Shown here piece after piece: positions 60,959 to 64,000 of a stretch of DNA of 64,000 nt (its first letter is position 1; every line of letters starts with the position of its first letter). The DNA lies in the NCBI GenBank assembly GCA_015067795.1, contig SVLU01000004.1, positions 1 to 64,000 on the forward strand. The letters run 5' to 3'. Position numbers and translations under genes: made by a program. The stretch comes from Oscillospiraceae bacterium (lineage in GTDB: Bacteria; Bacillota; Clostridia; Oscillospirales; Oscillospiraceae). Under the pieces are notes generated by a model. The model did not search any database and was not told where the DNA came from. It saw only the letters and a list, made by a program, of their open reading frames with translations.

Positions 60959-61868
60959 AGGAAGATGCAAAAAATGCGGTAAGGTTCTCCATCTTGAGGA
61001 GGACATCGCTGAATTTACCTGTATGTACTGCGGTGCAAAGCTTCGCAGCGACGACCTGCTTCCTGCTGATATGGAGCAAAATCCCGCGGAAGCTGACCGC
61101 CATTTTCAGTATGCCGAAAGGCACATTCTGGATTGTGTATTGAAACACAGAGATATTCTGAAGCATTTTAACCGTGTGGAATATATTCCAAGCTTTTCAA
61201 AGTATATCGCAGCCTGCGGCAAGGTCTTTGACGAGCTGAATGCGGCGGCAATGCTGAACACTGACCGCAGAGATGAGTTTATAGACACTCTGGTTAATAA
61301 GCTTATCAGCGGGCTGGAAGCCGATTGGCAGACAGCTCCAAACTGGGACAAGAAGAAGGTTCAGAACGAGATAATTGAGCGTGATAAGATGGTCATTGCA
61401 ATTTATCTTGTGCCGATGGTGGGCAAGCTCAACTATGCTATCAGCGAAGATTTCAGCGAAACTCTCCGTGATACATGGGTTGAAAAGTACCCGAAGCACA
61501 TTTTCAATGTGGGCAATTACGATAAAATCGTTGGCTCTTACGAATCTAAGCTGAAGCTGTGCTTTATTACCACCGCCGTGTGTGAAAACAGCGGCAAGGC
61601 TGATGACTGCTATGAGCTGACAACCCTCAGAGCCTTCCGCGACAACTGGCTGGCATTTTCCCCCGGCGGAGCGGAGCTTATTCAGGAGTATTACAATATC
61701 GCTCCTGCAATAGTCACCTGCATGGAGCTTACCGACGGCGATTATCAGGACATTAACGATACGTACATCAGACCATGTGTCACCGATATTGAAAACGGTG
61801 ATATGGTATCATGCCGGGATAGGTATGTGAAAATGGTTCGGGAATTAAAAAAGAAATATCTTGCGTAA
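60951..61868 (+). CDS. Zinc-ribbon protein with CFI-box motif
   Basis: The protein has 305 residues from the ATG at 60951, with GAGGAAA upstream. A zinc ribbon (CKKCGKVLHL ... CMYCGAKL) starts it, a helical middle follows, and near residue 208 is CFITTAVCENSGKADDCYEL followed by TTLRAFRDNWL. This is the CFI box (CFITTAxC...DDCyELxxLRxFRD), a motif seen at the ends of many otherwise unrelated Clostridial and other bacterial proteins. Its conserved Cys residues may bind metal or be modified. Function unknown. Confidence 0.8.
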   Translation: MIKGRCKKCGKVLHLEEDIAEFTCMYCGAKLRSDDLLPADMEQNPAEADRHFQYAERHILDCVLKHRDILKHFNRVEYIPSFSKYIAACGKVFDELNAAAMLNTDRRDEFIDTLVNKLISGLEADWQTAPNWDKKKVQNEIIERDKMVIAIYLVPMVGKLNYAISEDFSETLRDTWVEKYPKHIFNVGNYDKIVGSYESKLKLCFITTAVCENSGKADDCYELTTLRAFRDNWLAFSPGGAELIQEYYNIAPAIVTCMELTDGDYQDINDTYIRPCVTDIENGDMVSCRDRYVKMVRELKKKYLA

Positions 61869-61870
61869 AA

Positions 61871-61908
61871 ATATCGGGGAACGGTTTCGAAGTTCCCCGA
61901 TATTTTTT
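61871..61908. terminator. Bidirectional terminator between the CFI-box and M20 genes
   Basis: ATATCGGGGAAC / GTTCCCCGATAT, a perfect 12-base stem, followed by TTTTTTG on the plus strand; the convergent M20 gene ends two bases further. Confidence 0.9.
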
Positions 61909-61909
61909 G

Positions 61910-63361
61910 TTATCTTTCAGCCTGTACCTTAACTATCTCCTTATAATAGTCAACAGCTATCGGCAGGCAGCCTGCTTCGATATTTTCGTTAATACCATGC
62001 ATACCGGCCATCTGTTCAGGGCCGAAGTTTACAGGGCTGAATCTAACGCAGCTGTCGCATACCTCACCGTAAAATCTGGCATCCGTACCGCCTGTGACAA
62101 CGTATGGCAGGACACCCACCCCCGGGAATACCTTATTAATTGTATTTTGCACGATGGCGAAGGCTTCGCCATCGAGGTCCAGGGATGCGGATGGATAGCC
62201 ACGGTAGATAACTTCTGTTTCAAGACCGTATTTTTCAGCCAATTTGGTGATTATTTCAAGGCTTTCATCAGTACCCTGATGGGGGATGAAGCGCATATTT
62301 GCACACACGCTGGCCTCCTGAGGAAGGACGTTGTAGCCCTGTGAGCCTGACTGCATGGTGAATGCTATGGTAGTCTGGAGCATTGCCGCAGCCTGAGCGC
62401 TGATCATCGGCATAACCTTTTTAAGGAGCGGGCGGAACAGCCACAGATTTCCCATAACAAGCTTCAGCCCGAAGCTTTCCGAATAAGGAGCTATTCTCGC
62501 AAACATCTCATTCACAGCCGGAGAGAACTCACGTCTGAACGGTGATTTCTTTTCAACAGCCGCAACGAACTTTGCAAGACGTGGGATAGGAGTATTTTTA
62601 CCCGGAGTGCTTGCGTGACCGCCCTTGCTTCTTGCGATGAATTTCACATCGCCGTAGCCCTTTTCAAAAATGCCCACAGCGGCAAAATGTCCCGGAACAC
62701 CGCCCACAGGCTTCTGAATAATACTGCCGCCTTCGTCGCAGAGCATAAAGAGCTTAACTCCCCGCTCCTTCAGCCAGTTTGCAAGCTTCGGTGCACCTGT
62801 ACCTCCGATTTCTTCGGTACAGCTGCTTGCCAAGTATACATCACAGGCAGGGATATAACCCTCGGTTATCAGCTCCTCAGCAGCCTGGAAGAATGCCATA
62901 AGACTGCACTTTGTATCGGCAGAGCCTCGACCCCATACCTTGCCCTCGGCGATCGCACCGGAGAAGGGATGGTATTTCCACTCACCGTTAGCTTCAACAA
63001 CATCCATGTGGCTCATAAGGAGAATAGGGTCCTTTGATGATCTGCCCTTCCACTTGAGAAGGAGATTACCGTCAATATCCACCTTTTCGCAGGCGTTGAA
63101 CACCTTGGGGAACAGCTTCTCCATAAGCTTGTGGAAATCACGGAATTTTTCTATGGTGGGGTCATTGCGGCTGGAGATGGTCTCTGCCTTTACCATTTCC
63201 GAAAGCTTTTCAGCGTAGACGTCTATGCGTTCATTGTCATCGGAAAGATGAAAATTGGTTTTCTTTTTTGGAATAAGCAGAGTGCGGATAAGGGCGGCAA
63301 GCAGACAAAGTACAAGTGCCCCAAGCACGCCAAGGAGAATATAGCCTAAAATCTTCATCAT
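61910..63361 (-). CDS. Membrane-anchored M20 family metallopeptidase
   Basis: The protein has 483 residues from the ATG at 63361, which overlaps the stop of the upstream gene (ATGA); a second ATG follows directly. An N-terminal helix (YILLGVLGALVLCLLAALI) anchors it. M20 metal ligands: His and Asp in MSHMDVVEA, Asp in WGRGSADTK, the Glu pair in CTEEIGG, Asp near LFMLCDEGG and the final His in MAGMHGINENIE. The sequence is closest to carboxypeptidase S/PM20D1-type enzymes that hydrolyse N-acyl amino acids or peptides. Substrate not determined. Confidence 0.9.
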   Translation of the reverse strand: MMKILGYILLGVLGALVLCLLAALIRTLLIPKKKTNFHLSDDNERIDVYAEKLSEMVKAETISSRNDPTIEKFRDFHKLMEKLFPKVFNACEKVDIDGNLLLKWKGRSSKDPILLMSHMDVVEANGEWKYHPFSGAIAEGKVWGRGSADTKCSLMAFFQAAEELITEGYIPACDVYLASSCTEEIGGTGAPKLANWLKERGVKLFMLCDEGGSIIQKPVGGVPGHFAAVGIFEKGYGDVKFIARSKGGHASTPGKNTPIPRLAKFVAAVEKKSPFRREFSPAVNEMFARIAPYSESFGLKLVMGNLWLFRPLLKKVMPMISAQAAAMLQTTIAFTMQSGSQGYNVLPQEASVCANMRFIPHQGTDESLEIITKLAEKYGLETEVIYRGYPSASLDLDGEAFAIVQNTINKVFPGVGVLPYVVTGGTDARFYGEVCDSCVRFSPVNFGPEQMAGMHGINENIEAGCLPIAVDYYKEIVKVQAER

Positions 63362-64000
63362 GCCGCCTTGCCTTCCTTGCGGAAGATGAGCCAAGCATGA
63401 GCAATAGCGATCGCACCGCTGAGGATCATCAGGAAGCCGACATTGGAGATAAGATTTGGCATACAGATAAAGAGAACTGTCATAAGAACGAGAGGGATGG
63501 CAACAAGCTTTTTGCCCTTTCTGAAATACTTATAAGCCATAGCGCCAAAGAGGGCGGGAACTACATTGTTGAATGCAGGCTGGAGAACCTCCGATTCCAA
63601 AATCGGACGGAGCGGGATCATGAGAAGAACACCCAATGCAATAACAACTGTTGTTACAAGGGAGGAAGCGGCGATAGAGAGAGTTGAAACGATTTCATTC
63701 TCGGTTGTGCCGGCTTCGGTACCTGCGATATCACGGGCATTGAGAGCACAGGGGATCTTCATATTGATAAGATTGCCTGTAAGGAAACCGAGATAGCTGC
63801 CGCCTGCACCCAGCATGGGGGTATAGATAAGAAACTCAACCAGGCTGCTTGGTATGTAAACGATGGCAATCTGCAGGAAGCCCTTGACGAATGCGTTGGC
63901 GTCCGGCATGGCATTAAGAGACAGCCCCATTGCAAAAGGAGCGCCGATAAGAAGGATGATGCCGATGAGAAGACCGATGCGGCCGAAGAAATGAGTACGG
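63358..64000 (-). CDS. Multi-helix membrane protein, partial
   Basis: The frame stays open to the window edge, giving 214 visible codons; an internal ATG at 63930 is not the true start. Six hydrophobic helices are seen, among them IGLLIGIILLIGAPFA, IVYIPSSLVEFLIYTPMLG and IPLVLMTVLFICMPNLI. The loop NMKIPCALNARDIAGTEAGT looks conserved. I do not recognise the transporter family. Coupled translation with the M20 peptidase suggests the two proteins work on the same small molecule, for example as exporter or importer plus hydrolase. Confidence 0.75.
   Translation of the reverse strand, partial: RTHFFGRIGLLIGIILLIGAPFAMGLSLNAMPDANAFVKGFLQIAIVYIPSSLVEFLIYTPMLGAGGSYLGFLTGNLINMKIPCALNARDIAGTEAGTTENEIVSTLSIAASSLVTTVVIALGVLLMIPLRPILESEVLQPAFNNVVPALFGAMAYKYFRKGKKLVAIPLVLMTVLFICMPNLISNVGFLMILSGAIAIAHAWLIFRKEGKAA

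Overview
The window reads as chromosome of a Gram-positive, low-to-mid GC anaerobe of the Clostridia, most like Oscillospiraceae/Ruminococcaceae from a fibre- or starch-degrading gut community. The reasons are three secreted proteins ending in type I dockerins, a domain-swapped GH3 glucosidase of the Ruminococcus kind, SpoIIE, formate-tetrahydrofolate ligase, a GGGtGRT-protein operon, and many short palindromic repeats of types common in these genomes. This assignment is inference; no rRNA gene is present.

Layout: 1-5.3 kb holds two secreted proteins on the minus strand (a GH3 enzyme cut by the window edge; a leucine-rich-repeat dockerin protein). 5.5-7 kb is repeat-rich and carries a small HTH regulator facing an 82-residue conserved protein. 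7-11 kb has fhs and typA. 11.2-13.6 kb has a Nudix hydrolase and a strongly promoted two-gene operon (Fe-S scaffold-like protein plus GGGtGRT protein). 13.7-14.4 kb holds palindromes, a type I holin-like toxin cassette and a frameshifted HTH remnant. 14.4-26.3 kb has a SLOG protein, FMN-riboswitch-controlled ribU, a pseudouridine synthase with an ABC-F ATPase, an operon of a phosphoribosyltransferase, queH and galU, a lipoprotein, and spoIIE. 26.3-29.3 kb is a copper operon (csoR, copA with a C-terminal CopZ module). 30-38 kb has a PlsC-like acyltransferase, purB-purA and a large GH97 dockerin enzyme.

38.5-42.5 kb is the most unusual locus: three genes with their own promoter and terminator encoding a zinc-ribbon/TPR/TIR/transmembrane protein, an SPFH protein with three zinc ribbons, and a four-helix membrane protein. 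43-50.3 kb has an M18 aminopeptidase, a DUF1667 protein, an SbcD/SbcC-like (YhaO/YhaN-like) pair and a lysozyme with a dockerin. 50.3-60.4 kb is a minus-strand translation block: rplJ-rplL with an L10 leader, an L7/L12-like paralogue, truB-ribF, rbfA-nrnA, ylxR-ylxQ-infB, rimP and nusA. 60.6-64 kb has a two-gene operon with a CFI-box protein, an M20 peptidase and a partial membrane protein.

Functional links: the GH3, GH97, LRR-dockerin and lysozyme-dockerin proteins point to extracellular glycan breakdown, probably around a scaffoldin encoded elsewhere. fhs, purB and purA belong to one-carbon and purine metabolism. The ribU riboswitch and ribF together cover flavin supply. Three paired palindromic repeats sit between genes of the translation block. 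Several repeat families show paired stem changes between copies, so the hairpin rather than the exact sequence seems to be kept.
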